In this document: in pieces, positions 23,902 through 32,396 of the stretch | Numbering within the stretch: position 1 is the stretch's first letter | Layout: every line of letters begins with the position of its first letter | Assembly (NCBI RefSeq): GCF_030546645.1 | Contig: NZ_JAUOTO010000002.1 | Location: forward strand, 248,001-312,000 | Source: Flavitalea plasmicola | GTDB lineage: Bacteria > Bacteroidota > Bacteroidia > Chitinophagales > Chitinophagaceae | Reading direction: 5' to 3' | DNA: 64,000 bases | The notes under the pieces: model-generated | The model's input: the letters and a program-made list of their open reading frames with translations, nothing else | Databases searched by the model: none | What the model was told of the DNA's origin: nothing | Translations under genes and position numbers: made by a program

Positions 23902-25059
23902 ATGATCATGAATAACATAAAATCCTTCACCATATTCGTACTGGGCATTCTTTTCGCGGGCCTTTCCTGCACCCATCCTTCCGAACAAGCCAAGCAACCA
24001 GTTCCCGCAACTGCACCCGATGTAGTTGTCCTGAACGACGTCCAGATGACCAACGCGGGGATTGAAACGGCCTTACCGCAGAAAAGGGAGATGCAAACGA
24101 CCATCCGCCTCAACGGAACGGTAGACGTACCGCCGCAAAACCTCGTGTCCGTAAGCTTTCCTATGGGAGGCTACCTAAGATCGACCCCTTTGTTGCCCGG
24201 CTACCCCGTCCGTAAAGGCGACCCCATAGCAGTCATGCAAGACCAATCATTCGTCCAGCTGCAGCAGGACTATCTTACGACCAGCGCCCAGCTGGACTTC
24301 CTCTCTACCGACCTGCAAAGACAAAAGGATCTCAGCGATGCGGACGCTACCAGTAAGAAAACCTACCAGCTGGCGTTGAGCGAGTACAAGACCAAGGAGG
24401 CCATCCTTCGCTCGACAGCAGAAAAACTCCGCCTCATCCACATCGATCCAGAAAAGCTAACCGTAGGTAATATTTCGGCGCAGACGCGCATCTATTCCCC
24501 TATCGACGGCTATGTGAGCAAAGTGAACGTCAACGTCGGCAAATATCTAAATCCAACCGACGTACTCTTCGAGCTCGTCAATCCAACGGATATCCATGCA
24601 GCGATGACCGTATTTGAAAAGGATATCACCCTATTTCGAAAGGGCATTCATGGGAAGGTGGCCCTATTGGACCAGCCCGGCCAGTCGTACAACGTAGAAA
24701 CCATTTTAGTCACCCGGAATGTCAACGACAGCCGCACCGGCGTGATCCACTGCCATTTCGAAGGCGCCCACCGTGAACTATTGCCTGGAATGTTCCTTTC
24801 GGGCGTGTTTCAACTGGACAGCCGTAAAGTACTTGCCGTTCCCGAGGATGCCGTAGTCAATTACATGGGACGGAAATACGTTTTTGTGACGAGGGGCCCA
24901 AAGGAATTCCAGCTCACGGCGGTGGAGACAGGTGATGCCGACCAGGGCTTCATTGAGCTGACAAGCTCAGGCAACCCAGACTGGGGAAATACACGCATTG
25001 CCATAAAAGGGGCTTACGCTCTGCTGGGCAAACTGAAGAATAAGATGGAAGATAACTAG
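23902..25059 (+). CDS. RND efflux periplasmic adaptor (CusB/HlyD type)
   Basis: A 385-residue membrane-fusion protein. The N-terminal signal has a Cys (FAGLSC) that may be lipidated. The barrel-sandwich halves are visible as GGYLRSTPLLPGYPVRKGD and YSPIDGYVSKVNVNVGKYL around a coiled-coil hairpin (LQRQKDLSDADATSKKTYQ). A beta-barrel and a membrane-proximal domain (VNYMGRKYVFVTRGP) follow. It starts 6 bp after the pump-channel gene. ATG 23902 or 23908 could start translation. It bridges the pump and channel parts. Confidence 0.92.
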   Translation: MIMNNIKSFTIFVLGILFAGLSCTHPSEQAKQPVPATAPDVVVLNDVQMTNAGIETALPQKREMQTTIRLNGTVDVPPQNLVSVSFPMGGYLRSTPLLPGYPVRKGDPIAVMQDQSFVQLQQDYLTTSAQLDFLSTDLQRQKDLSDADATSKKTYQLALSEYKTKEAILRSTAEKLRLIHIDPEKLTVGNISAQTRIYSPIDGYVSKVNVNVGKYLNPTDVLFELVNPTDIHAAMTVFEKDITLFRKGIHGKVALLDQPGQSYNVETILVTRNVNDSRTGVIHCHFEGAHRELLPGMFLSGVFQLDSRKVLAVPEDAVVNYMGRKYVFVTRGPKEFQLTAVETGDADQGFIELTSSGNPDWGNTRIAIKGAYALLGKLKNKMEDN

Positions 25060-25076
25060 CCGTTGGCTTATTAAGA

Positions 25077-25099
25077 ATGGCCGGCATTGTGCCGGCCAT
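25077..25099. terminator. Bidirectional hairpin between convergent genes
   Basis: Perfect 10-bp stem ATGGCCGGCA/TGCCGGCCAT with loop TTG. It lies between the end of the adaptor gene (+) and the end of the DUF1275 gene (-). There is no long T run, so efficiency is uncertain. Confidence 0.6.
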
Positions 25100-25858
25100 C
25101 TATATATCTAATTTTTTTAACGATTTGCCTATTTTCCGGTAATAGCGCTTAACATTAACCCGGAATACGTCATACAACAAAGCAAAAACCAACATCAGCG
25201 CCGGCCAATAAAAAGAGAAGAAATGCATGGCCCGAAAGGCATGAGCTCCTGACAGGGCCCCTGTTATAAAAGACAGGATAATCACGGTCTTGAGCACAAT
25301 GCCGGATCGTAACATGGATCTGTCCTCGCCCCGGATGGTCACTATCTGCGCGAGTTCGATACCCAGATCGGTGAAAGTCCCTGTTAAATGGGTGGTTCGG
25401 ACGACAGACCGGGATATCACGGATACCAAGGCATTTTGCATTCCCATAGCAAACAGCAGGCTGCCGGCAAATATCTGCCGGACGTCCAACCGGTGGCTGT
25501 AATAATTTCCCATAATGGCCACCATTACCAGGATACCCAGCTCCAGCAAAATGGGGATCAGATAGGAGTATCTTTGATTCCTTCCTACCAGGTCGATGAT
25601 CAGGCTGGAAATAAAAGCCCCGCCCAAGAACAGGAGCATCCATAATGCTATCACCCAGGTCGTCTTCCAATCTCTAAGAGAGACCTTTTCAGCAAACAAA
25701 GCAGCATGCCCGGTGACATTGGTAGTGAGGATAGAAAATCCAAGGAAGCCTTCCGCATTGACGGCCCCGGCGATCAAGCTCAGCAACGCCGCCAGACGGA
25801 CATTATGAAGATGGGTACGCCGGACCCCGGTGTGTTTTAGCATAGTTCGTGCGTCCAA
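25100..25858 (-). CDS. DUF1275 (YoaK-type) membrane protein
   Basis: A 252-residue polytopic protein with about six hydrophobic segments. It carries the family hallmark GAVNAEGFLGFSILTTNVTGHAALFAE near the N-terminus and QNALVSVISRSVVRTTHLTGTFTDLGIEL in the middle. DUF1275 members are widespread and functionally poorly defined; transport is suspected. It lies 16 bp before the end of the neighbouring methyltransferase gene and may be read with it. Confidence 0.88.
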   Translation of the reverse strand: MDARTMLKHTGVRRTHLHNVRLAALLSLIAGAVNAEGFLGFSILTTNVTGHAALFAEKVSLRDWKTTWVIALWMLLFLGGAFISSLIIDLVGRNQRYSYLIPILLELGILVMVAIMGNYYSHRLDVRQIFAGSLLFAMGMQNALVSVISRSVVRTTHLTGTFTDLGIELAQIVTIRGEDRSMLRSGIVLKTVIILSFITGALSGAHAFRAMHFFSFYWPALMLVFALLYDVFRVNVKRYYRKIGKSLKKLDI

Positions 25859-25874
25859 AAAGAAAATCAGACTA

Positions 25875-26483
25875 TCAGGTTTTTAAGTTAAATTTTAGCA
25901 GGCCATCCAATTCGCTTCGTTCGAGACTATAAGAAGGCGGTATCTCGTCCTGCCAGCTGCAATACGTTACAATTCTTGTACCAGCAGGCATTTTATCCAA
26001 TTCATTAAACAAATAACCACTGTAATAATGATACAATGCCTGCGAATATTCTATACTGTTGTCTATCTTATCAAAGCCTTCAAAATTTTCAAAAAACGAG
26101 TTATAAAAATAGAAGTGGTTATATGCTGAAAAATTCAACCGGGTAAAATTCCCGTAAAAAAAAGATGCGTTGACAAGGCCGAGTACTTTTCGAGCTGCTA
26201 CTGCATGCTGCACCAGACTGCTCCTTTGTTCTATGCCGTCAAAAAAGGCATGGGGTTTATAATAAGAAGCTGACAAGCAAAATTTACCTACGCCACTTCC
26301 TATATCCAGGACCCTGTCACCATCCCGGGTGACGAGGAATTCGGATGCCATTTTTGCAACATTTAATGGCGTCCAATGTTCACGGGCCAGCATTTGAATG
26401 GGAGATGGATATAGGAGGTCGTACTGTATATCACTACTGAACCAATGATCCAAATGGTGAAGGCTGGTGGCTGTTGGTGACAT
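25875..26483 (-). CDS. SAM-dependent methyltransferase, paralogue 1
   Basis: A 202-residue class I methyltransferase. It shows the SAM-binding motif VLDIGSGVGKFCL, the acidic end of strand 2 in GIEQRSS and the strand-4 segment YNHFYFYNSFFENF. It is clearly related to the gene at 27326-27904 (same LDHWF-S-D-Q start, HWTP-VA, CSW-D-IP-Y near the end). The substrate is unknown. It is divergent from the Crp/Fnr gene, with GTRA-N6-TCAC-type sites in the shared region, and may be co-transcribed with DUF1275. Confidence 0.82.
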   Translation of the reverse strand: MSPTATSLHHLDHWFSSDIQYDLLYPSPIQMLAREHWTPLNVAKMASEFLVTRDGDRVLDIGSGVGKFCLSASYYKPHAFFDGIEQRSSLVQHAVAARKVLGLVNASFFYGNFTRLNFSAYNHFYFYNSFFENFEGFDKIDNSIEYSQALYHYYSGYLFNELDKMPAGTRIVTYCSWQDEIPPSYSLERSELDGLLKFNLKT

Positions 26484-26576
26484 TAGCTCACATAGTTTAC
26501 TGGTTGGTTTCCTAAAAATCTGCGTAAAGCTATCGCAATATTCAACTTACTGCGTTGCATTTTATCACCTTAATAA

Positions 26577-26590
26577 GTAACTTTTATCAC
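26577..26590. promoter_or_regulatory. Crp/Fnr-type site GTAACTTTTATCAC
   Basis: Follows the pattern GTRA-N6-TCAC seen at three other places in this island. A weaker tandem half-site (TTTTATCACC) lies about 22 bp upstream. It is centred in the -33 region of the Crp/Fnr gene promoter, so autoregulation is likely. It may also act on the divergent methyltransferase. Confidence 0.55.
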
Positions 26591-26602
26591 CTATTAATTT
26601 GC

Positions 26603-26610
26603 TAAATTTG
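26603..26610 (+). promoter_or_regulatory. -7 box TAAATTTG of the Crp/Fnr gene
   Basis: Matches TAnnTTTG and ends 7 bp before the ATG at 26618, which again implies an almost leaderless transcript. Confidence 0.45.
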
Positions 26611-26617
26611 CGACTAT

Positions 26618-27325
26618 ATGAGTATCAATTCCCTTTTCCCAATGGATAAATGGAATTTCCAAAGCCATTCCCTCCTTACTGAACTGCCGCCGGAAGATGC
26701 CGAGATTATTACGGGCCACATGAGCGATCAGTATTTCAGCAAAGGAGAAATTATCTTCCGCGAGGGATCTTTTCCGTCAGGCATTTTTTTTATCCGCAAT
26801 GGGAAGATCAAAAAATACAAAGTTGATAGCGAGGGCAGCGAACAAATCATTTATGTAGCCAATACAGGTGAATTATTTGGTTATCATGCCTTGTTAGCAG
26901 ATGAGCGCTATCCTGATTCGGCTGCTGCCTTGGAAGAAAGCTTAATTGCATTTATTCCTAAGGAAGATTTTCTGCGTGTATTGAGTTCGTCTAAAATATT
27001 ATCGCAACGGCTACTTAAACTACTTAGTCATGAATTTACCGTATTTGCCAATAGCGTCTCCCTTTTAGCACAGCGGAATGTCAGGGAAAGGTTAGCTACA
27101 CAATTGGTGGTAATGAGGGAAAAATACAAAGAAAATTACCAGACCGGCATGACAGTTGAAATTAATTTATCAAGGGACGACCTGGCAAGTATGGTTGGTA
27201 CCGCGAGAGAAAATATCGTTCGGATATTAAAAGAGTTCAAGGAAGACGGAGCCATCCAAACCAAAGGTAGAAAGATCGTAGTTATAGATGTTCATAAACT
27301 TTTGAAGATAGCTAATCAAACATAG
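26618..27325 (+). CDS. Crp/Fnr family transcriptional regulator
   Basis: A 235-residue regulator. The cNMP-binding-like domain spans about residues 15-130 (FSKGEIIFREGSFPSGIFFIRNGKIKKY, GELFGYHALLADE). A dimer helix follows, then a C-terminal HTH with LSRDDLASMVGTARENIVRILKEFKEDG as recognition region. No N-terminal Cys cluster is present, so it is not a classical FeS Fnr. Repeated GTRA-N6-TCAC sequences upstream of this gene and of two nearby genes are the expected target type. Confidence 0.93.
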   Translation: MSINSLFPMDKWNFQSHSLLTELPPEDAEIITGHMSDQYFSKGEIIFREGSFPSGIFFIRNGKIKKYKVDSEGSEQIIYVANTGELFGYHALLADERYPDSAAALEESLIAFIPKEDFLRVLSSSKILSQRLLKLLSHEFTVFANSVSLLAQRNVRERLATQLVVMREKYKENYQTGMTVEINLSRDDLASMVGTARENIVRILKEFKEDGAIQTKGRKIVVIDVHKLLKIANQT

Positions 27326-27904
27326 TTATCCCTTGATGTGGAATTTAAGCATGCTGTCAAAATCGCTATTCACCACCTTATACGTTGAAGGTATTTTATC
27401 TTCCCAGCTGCATCGGGTAACTACCCGCGTCCCAACGGGCATTTCTTCTAATTTCTTAAATAAAAAGCGATTATAATAATTGTATAAAGTCTCGGAGAAT
27501 GATAAATTGTAGTCGATCTTCGGCGTACCTTTTACGTGCTCATAAAATGAATTGTAGAAATAAAAGTGGTCGTACCGGCGTAAGTTCAGCTGTGTAAAAT
27601 CTCCATGAATAAAGGTTACATTTGACAGTCCGAGAACATTTTTAGCAGCTTCCGCATGGTCAACCAGGTTTTTTCGTTGTTCTACCCCATAAAAAATGGC
27701 ATTTGGCTTATAATAGGCTGCGCCCAAACAAAATGCTCCTACTCCGCTGCCGATGTCCAAAATCCGGACACCGTCCTTTGGTACCAGGAATTGAACAGCC
27801 TGGTTTGCTACACTTGGAGGGGTCCAATGCCTGCGGGCCAGTTGCTGAATAGCGGGGGGATACAGATGATGGAATTGCGTATCACTGTTGAACCAATGAT
27901 CCAA
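27326..27904 (-). CDS. SAM-dependent methyltransferase, paralogue 2 (TTG start or interrupted N-terminus)
   Basis: A 192-residue paralogue of the gene at 25875-26483, with ILDIGSGVGAFCLGAAYYKP, GVEQRKN and YDHFYFYNSFYEH. No ATG is available at the conserved start; TTG at 27904 aligns with the LDHWF of paralogue 1. In the same frame an ATG at 27937 reads MTFLNILKY and is then cut by TGA at 27908-27910. Either TTG is the true start or a nonsense change has shortened the protein. It lies downstream of the PhnA-like gene on the same strand and is probably co-transcribed. Confidence 0.78.
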   Translation of the reverse strand: MDHWFNSDTQFHHLYPPAIQQLARRHWTPPSVANQAVQFLVPKDGVRILDIGSGVGAFCLGAAYYKPNAIFYGVEQRKNLVDHAEAAKNVLGLSNVTFIHGDFTQLNLRRYDHFYFYNSFYEHVKGTPKIDYNLSFSETLYNYYNRFLFKKLEEMPVGTRVVTRCSWEDKIPSTYKVVNSDFDSMLKFHIKG

Positions 27905-27945
27905 GTATCAGTATTTTAAAATGTTTAGAAAAGTCATGTGAATTA

Positions 27946-28533
27946 CTAGCCATTCTGTTTTCTTATATATTTGGTGAGGATGACAATTGTCTGGCCCTCT
28001 ATTTTACCTTCAATTTGTTCCGTGTTGTCCTGGACCAGCCGAATATTCTTTACGACAGTACCCATTTTTGCATTTAAAGTAGACCCTTTTACATCTAATG
28101 ACTTTACCAGGATCACCGCATCACCGTTCTGCAGTACCTTGCCGTTGCAATCTTTATGAAGCTCAACGGAGCCGTCATTATCATGGTCCCCGGTGGCTTT
28201 AGCCCATGCCAAAGTTTCCTCACTGAGATACATCATTTCCAGGTTGTCCATGGCCCAACTTTCATGCCTTAAGCGGTTCAGCATACGCCAGGATACTACT
28301 TGTATACCCGGCACTTCGCTCCACATCGTCTCCGACAAACCGCGCCAGTGGCGGCCATCCAATTCTTCTTTTCTATCAATCTGGGACTGGCATTTGTCAC
28401 ACGTTAAAATACAATTATCCTGGTCTCTGCCGGACTGAGGCTGCACTTCATATATCTTTAACGTATCACCGGCCCCGCATAATTCACATTTATTACCGCC
28501 TCTTTCCACCAGTTGCTCTTCCAGTTTCATCAT
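27946..28533 (-). CDS. PhnA/YjdM-like zinc-ribbon protein
   Basis: A 195-residue protein with an N-terminal zinc ribbon (CELCG ... CDKCQ) and a C-terminal PhnA domain (NGKVLQNGDAVILVKSLDVKG ... KMGTVVKNIRLVQDN). Despite the name, the family is not firmly tied to phosphonate breakdown; its role is unsettled. A perfect GTGA-N6-TCAC site lies about 62 bp upstream, suggesting control by the neighbouring Crp/Fnr regulator. The start may be 28533 or 28530. Confidence 0.88.
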   Translation of the reverse strand: MMKLEEQLVERGGNKCELCGAGDTLKIYEVQPQSGRDQDNCILTCDKCQSQIDRKEELDGRHWRGLSETMWSEVPGIQVVSWRMLNRLRHESWAMDNLEMMYLSEETLAWAKATGDHDNDGSVELHKDCNGKVLQNGDAVILVKSLDVKGSTLNAKMGTVVKNIRLVQDNTEQIEGKIEGQTIVILTKYIRKQNG

Positions 28534-28594
28534 TCCTTTTTTTAAAATGGAAGCAAAGGTACTTTTTTTCCCCTATCGATTGGATGTCTATAAA

Positions 28595-28608
28595 GTGATA
28601 AAAGTCAC
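28595..28608. promoter_or_regulatory. Crp/Fnr-type palindrome GTGATAAAAGTCAC
   Basis: Perfect GTGA-N6-TCAC dyad 62-75 bp upstream of the PhnA-like gene. It has the same arms as the E. coli CRP consensus and the same pattern as the other sites in this island. Confidence 0.6.
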
Positions 28609-28654
28609 ATTTCCGCGCGATAAGATCCAATATTGTCTATGCAGGATGAAGCCT

Positions 28655-29044
28655 TTAAATCGTGGAATTATACTGTTCGAACGGGATCAATCCCTTCCTT
28701 TCACAAGGCTGACTCACAAGTATTTTGACGAGCCATCCTTCTGTTTCGGGTTTGCTTAATAAAAGATCCTCGTTGATCAGCGCTTCAATATTGTTAATAG
28801 AAATTATGCTGCCATCCACCGGCATGTGTACTTGAAATCTTTGGCTGTTAAATTGAACATTTGCCAGAACCTCGCCTCTTCTTTTAAAGCCATATAATCT
28901 TACGAATTCAATTTTTTTGACTTGCCTAATCCCCGTAAGTCTGCAACCTGCAATGCCTACGAATGCTTCCATATCATGAAAATCGATCCATTCATAACTG
29001 GCAGTATAATACCGCTCTCTCTTAAAAATATCGGTGGAAATCAT
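28655..29044 (-). CDS. GcvH-like protein without the lipoyl lysine
   Basis: A 129-residue protein with the lipoyl-domain layout of glycine cleavage H protein: RYYTASYEWIDFHDMEAFVGI at the start, a middle strand block, MPVDGSIISINN, then LINEDLLLSKPETEGWLVKI. In true GcvH the hairpin before the APVSG-like turn has ESVKAA with the lipoylated Lys. Here the segment reads FNSQRFQVHMPVDG, with Ser at the Lys position and no Lys nearby. No other glycine-cleavage gene is present. It therefore probably has a non-catalytic or unrelated role. Two Crp/Fnr-type sites lie 35-70 bp upstream. Confidence 0.75.
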   Translation of the reverse strand: MISTDIFKRERYYTASYEWIDFHDMEAFVGIAGCRLTGIRQVKKIEFVRLYGFKRRGEVLANVQFNSQRFQVHMPVDGSIISINNIEALINEDLLLSKPETEGWLVKILVSQPCERKGLIPFEQYNSTI

Positions 29045-29078
29045 AGTATGAAGGTATGCGATACCTAAACACTAAACA

Positions 29079-29092
29079 GTAAACGTTATCAC
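29079..29092. promoter_or_regulatory. Crp/Fnr-type site GTAAACGTTATCAC
   Basis: GTAA-N6-TCAC, about 35-48 bp upstream of the GcvH-like gene. It is paired with another site 22 bp further upstream, the same spacing as the two sites before the regulator gene. Confidence 0.55.
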
Positions 29093-29100
29093 TTTAAGAA

Positions 29101-29114
29101 GTAACTTTTATCAA
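29101..29114. promoter_or_regulatory. Crp/Fnr-type site GTAACTTTTATCAA
   Basis: Differs only in the last base from the site at 26577-26590 (shared AAGTAACTTTTATCA). It is tandem with 29079-29092. Confidence 0.5.
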
Positions 29115-29139
29115 TTTTTCGATCATCCTGGCTACAGCT

Positions 29140-31299
29140 TTAAATACTCAAATTAAACGGCAGCTTTCTTATTCGCCTGCCTGTCAGGTCATAGATAGCA
29201 TTGGTAAGCGCAGGAGCGAAGGCAGGCAAACCGGGCTCTCCGACACCACCTGCATCCGCCTCATTTTCCATGATATGGATCTCGATGGGAGGGATAGCAT
29301 TGATCCTCGGCATTTCGTATTTATGAAAGTTCTTTTCCACTGTCATCCCGTCCTTAAAAGTTAGTTCATGTACTGTTGCAGCACCCAGCCCCATTATGAT
29401 GGAGCCTTCCACCTGGGCCCTGATAATGTCCGGGTTGACAAACCACCCACAGTCTATGACCGCCCATACCTGGTCGATCTTTATCTTACCGTCAGCGGCC
29501 TTTGAGACTTTCACTACCTGGCCAACCGTGCTGGCAAAGCATTCCGTGATCGCCGCGCCAAAACCTGCATGCGTCCCCCTGTTCTTCCAACCGGACACTT
29601 CTTCCAGCTTATCAATCAGGCGCTGGCATCGTTGATCCTGCAGATATTGTCTTCTAAACGCCAGCGGGTCCTTTCCGGCTGCCACCGCCAGTTCGTCCAT
29701 GAAACTTTCATAGGCAAATCCATTGGTAGAAGCATAGACTGAGCGCCACCAGATGGGCGGTATGGTCGCCTCGAAAGGGATATCCGAAAAACTGAGGTTT
29801 GTAATACTTTTAAAGTAAGGCGCTAAAAATCCTTCCGTGATGCTGTCGTTAGGCTTGTCCTTAGCGCCCCCGCTCCAATGGCCAATGTTCTGGCCCGCCA
29901 TCCTGACCTTCATGGCGCTGATCTCTCCATTCTCCACTACACCCTCACACCTGTACGAGATGCCCGGACGATAGGGTCCCTGCGTCATATCATCTTCCCT
30001 CGACCAGACCACCTGTACAGGCGCGCCCATTTCTTTCGAAATGAGTGTCGCCTCATGCGGATAGTCCGTGAACGCCTTGCGTCCAAATCCCCCGCCAAGA
30101 AAGGTCATATTGACCATGACCTTCTCCTGTGGCAATCCAAATTCCTTGGAAATAAACGCCTGCACCCAATCCGGGGCTTGTATGGGGCCCCAGATCTCGA
30201 TCTTGTCGCCCTGGTAGTGCGCAACGCAGTTTAAAGGCTCCATGGAGCTATGCGACTGGTAGGGCGTCTCATATATGACATCAAGTTTATGTTGGGCCTT
30301 CGCTATGACGGCCGAGGGGTTCCCCTGGCTGCGGAACGACAATCCTTCTTTTGTCGACAAAGCCTCCTTCATCCGGCGGTAGATCTCCGCGGTGCTGATA
30401 TGTTCAAACCCACTATCGTCCCACTCTACTTTTAACACCTTTCTCCCCTGCATGGCGGCCCACAGCGATTCAGCCACTACGGCCACTCCCTCCCGGAAAG
30501 AATCATGCACTTTCATCCTGACCTTGAAGACGTTCCTGACACCCGGCACCTTACGGGTTGCGCTATCGTCGAAGCTTTTCACTTTTCCAAGAAAGCGGGG
30601 ATTCCGCTCTACCATCGCATACAGCATACCCGGAAGTCGCTTGTCCAATCCGAATATGGCCGTACCATCGGTCTTCAAAGGCGTATCCTGCCGGTGCAGC
30701 GGCTGGCGGATCAGGCGATATTCCGACGGCTTTTTTAGCTGTATATCCTTCGGCGGTGTAAGTTTGGATGCATCGACGACCAGTTCTCCGTAATGAAATT
30801 TCCTGCCGGAAGGCCCATGCAGGACATGCCCAGACTCAGCATGACATTCGGATGGAGCAACACCCCATTTCGCCGCTGCGGCGGTTATCAGCATCACACG
30901 CGCAGATGCGCTGAGGTTCAATAAGTTCTTATAAGAGCCCCGGATGGTGGAGCTACCCCCCGTGATCTGGCTGCCGTACTTTTTGTTGTTGCCCGGACCA
31001 AATATGATATTGACGTCATTCAAGCTGACCTCCAGCTCTTCTGCGATGATCTGCGCAATGGAATGATAAACGCCCTGGCCCATTTCCGCCCGGTGACTGA
31101 CCAGGGTCACTTTGCCGGAAGTATCGATCAGGATCCACGCGTTCAATTCGATGTTTTCCGTCGCAGCAGCGACTGTATTGACTATCCGTCCCTTGCCGGC
31201 TGCCGCCGGGAAATAGAAGCCGAGGCAAAGAGCCGTTCCGCTCATGCCTGCTATTTTGAGAAATTTCCTTCTCGAAAGGGCTTCTTTTTCTGAAGGCAT
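29140..31299 (-). CDS. Molybdopterin oxidoreductase large subunit (xanthine dehydrogenase/IorB-like), Tat-exported
   Basis: A 719-residue aldehyde oxidase/isoquinoline 1-oxidoreductase beta-like subunit. The N-terminus carries a Tat signal (SRRKFLKIAG) and hydrophobic stretch. Moco-domain segments are visible: GQGVYHSIAQIIAEELEV, ITGGSSTIRGSYKN, TPYQSHSSMEPLNC, FLGGGFGRKAFTDY and GVGEPGLPAFAPALTNAIYD with the catalytic-type Glu near the end. The [2Fe-2S] small subunit normally next to it is absent on both sides, so it is an orphan or pairs with a distant gene. The substrate is unknown. Confidence 0.9.
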   Translation of the reverse strand: MPSEKEALSRRKFLKIAGMSGTALCLGFYFPAAAGKGRIVNTVAAATENIELNAWILIDTSGKVTLVSHRAEMGQGVYHSIAQIIAEELEVSLNDVNIIFGPGNNKKYGSQITGGSSTIRGSYKNLLNLSASARVMLITAAAAKWGVAPSECHAESGHVLHGPSGRKFHYGELVVDASKLTPPKDIQLKKPSEYRLIRQPLHRQDTPLKTDGTAIFGLDKRLPGMLYAMVERNPRFLGKVKSFDDSATRKVPGVRNVFKVRMKVHDSFREGVAVVAESLWAAMQGRKVLKVEWDDSGFEHISTAEIYRRMKEALSTKEGLSFRSQGNPSAVIAKAQHKLDVIYETPYQSHSSMEPLNCVAHYQGDKIEIWGPIQAPDWVQAFISKEFGLPQEKVMVNMTFLGGGFGRKAFTDYPHEATLISKEMGAPVQVVWSREDDMTQGPYRPGISYRCEGVVENGEISAMKVRMAGQNIGHWSGGAKDKPNDSITEGFLAPYFKSITNLSFSDIPFEATIPPIWWRSVYASTNGFAYESFMDELAVAAGKDPLAFRRQYLQDQRCQRLIDKLEEVSGWKNRGTHAGFGAAITECFASTVGQVVKVSKAADGKIKIDQVWAVIDCGWFVNPDIIRAQVEGSIIMGLGAATVHELTFKDGMTVEKNFHKYEMPRINAIPPIEIHIMENEADAGGVGEPGLPAFAPALTNAIYDLTGRRIRKLPFNLSI

Positions 31300-31393
31300 C
31301 GGGATATTTTTATTAAATATAATGCATTTCAGGCTTCCCTGACACCCTCTTTTATTACGATCAAAGCGCTGTTTAAAGATTAATAGAAAATGG

Positions 31394-32392
31394 TTAATGA
31401 TGAATGATCGTATTGATAGCTTTTAAGAGGGATCTTTCTCCGGTGGCATCCTGCAATAATTGCCAGATCATGACACCGCCCGCATTTTTTAGTGCCAGCG
31501 CTGTTTTGTCCTGAATCGTGGCGTAACCATTGTAATATACGATGCCGCCGCCCGGGACGGTGAGCTGATCGACATTCCAGGAGGCCGGATATTTATTTAC
31601 TATATCCTGATAGCTCATGCTCTCCGGTGCATTGGCGCCGAAGCCATACCCATAAAAAGGCAGCCCCAGCGTCATCTTTGCCTTGGGTATTCCCCGCGTC
31701 CCTCCCCAGTAAGCCAGGTCATCCACCGCCATGGAATACGGTGCATGCGGCCCCGGGTTGGAGGGAGTCCAGGGCCCTGTCTTATCGTAGGACATGATAT
31801 TGACGAAATCGTACTGCGCCAAAGCGGCATCCGTATAGCTGTTGGCATAGGCAGTGGCGATGGCAGCCGTCATGAGTTTCTTTTTCGCCCTGAGCGCAAC
31901 AGCCAGGTTCTTGACAAAACGCTCGTAGTTGCCGTCGATAAAATCTCCTTCCAGGTCTACGTCGATACCATCGCAGTTGTACTGCTCCGTAAGCGCAGCA
32001 AGGGCCTGAACAAGGGCAGCCTGATGGCTCCCGCCCAGCAAGGTTTTCAGATGGGCCGGAGGATTCCCCCCGCCGATGGACAGCAGTACGGAAACCCCGC
32101 TGGCATGCGCAAGCGCTGTCAGCTTGCTGATATTTTCGTCCGCCGGGAAAGCCCCCGTCGAATCCGGATTCATAAAAGCGATATTCAGATGGGTGATCTT
32201 CCCCAGGTCCGGCATACCCGTCTGTCCGGAAAGGTCCACCCCTCTCGGCAGATAGCCGACCACCCGGAAATTCCCTTTCACGGGGTCTGTTGGGTTATTC
32301 GCTTTCGTATCATTCTTGCCGCATGCGCCTATCAGCAGGAGGCCTGCCAACGTCGCGGTTATAAGCGTCTTTCTTTTCGTGATCATAGTCAT
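31394..32392 (-). CDS. GH18 chitinase-like lipoprotein
   Basis: A 332-residue glycoside hydrolase family 18 protein. The lipoprotein signal ends LLIGAC. The catalytic DxxDxDxE motif is intact in CDGIDVDLEGDF. Other hallmarks are VLLSIGGG, NIMSYDKTGPW and the closing GGVMIWQLLQDATG. It should cut beta-1,4-GlcNAc linkages (chitin, chitooligosaccharides or N-glycan cores) at the cell surface. It lies 4 bp after the SusD gene and is the last gene of the utilisation locus. The start is 32392 or 32386. Confidence 0.93.
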   Translation of the reverse strand: MTMITKRKTLITATLAGLLLIGACGKNDTKANNPTDPVKGNFRVVGYLPRGVDLSGQTGMPDLGKITHLNIAFMNPDSTGAFPADENISKLTALAHASGVSVLLSIGGGNPPAHLKTLLGGSHQAALVQALAALTEQYNCDGIDVDLEGDFIDGNYERFVKNLAVALRAKKKLMTAAIATAYANSYTDAALAQYDFVNIMSYDKTGPWTPSNPGPHAPYSMAVDDLAYWGGTRGIPKAKMTLGLPFYGYGFGANAPESMSYQDIVNKYPASWNVDQLTVPGGGIVYYNGYATIQDKTALALKNAGGVMIWQLLQDATGERSLLKAINTIIHH

Positions 32393-32396
32393 GTTT

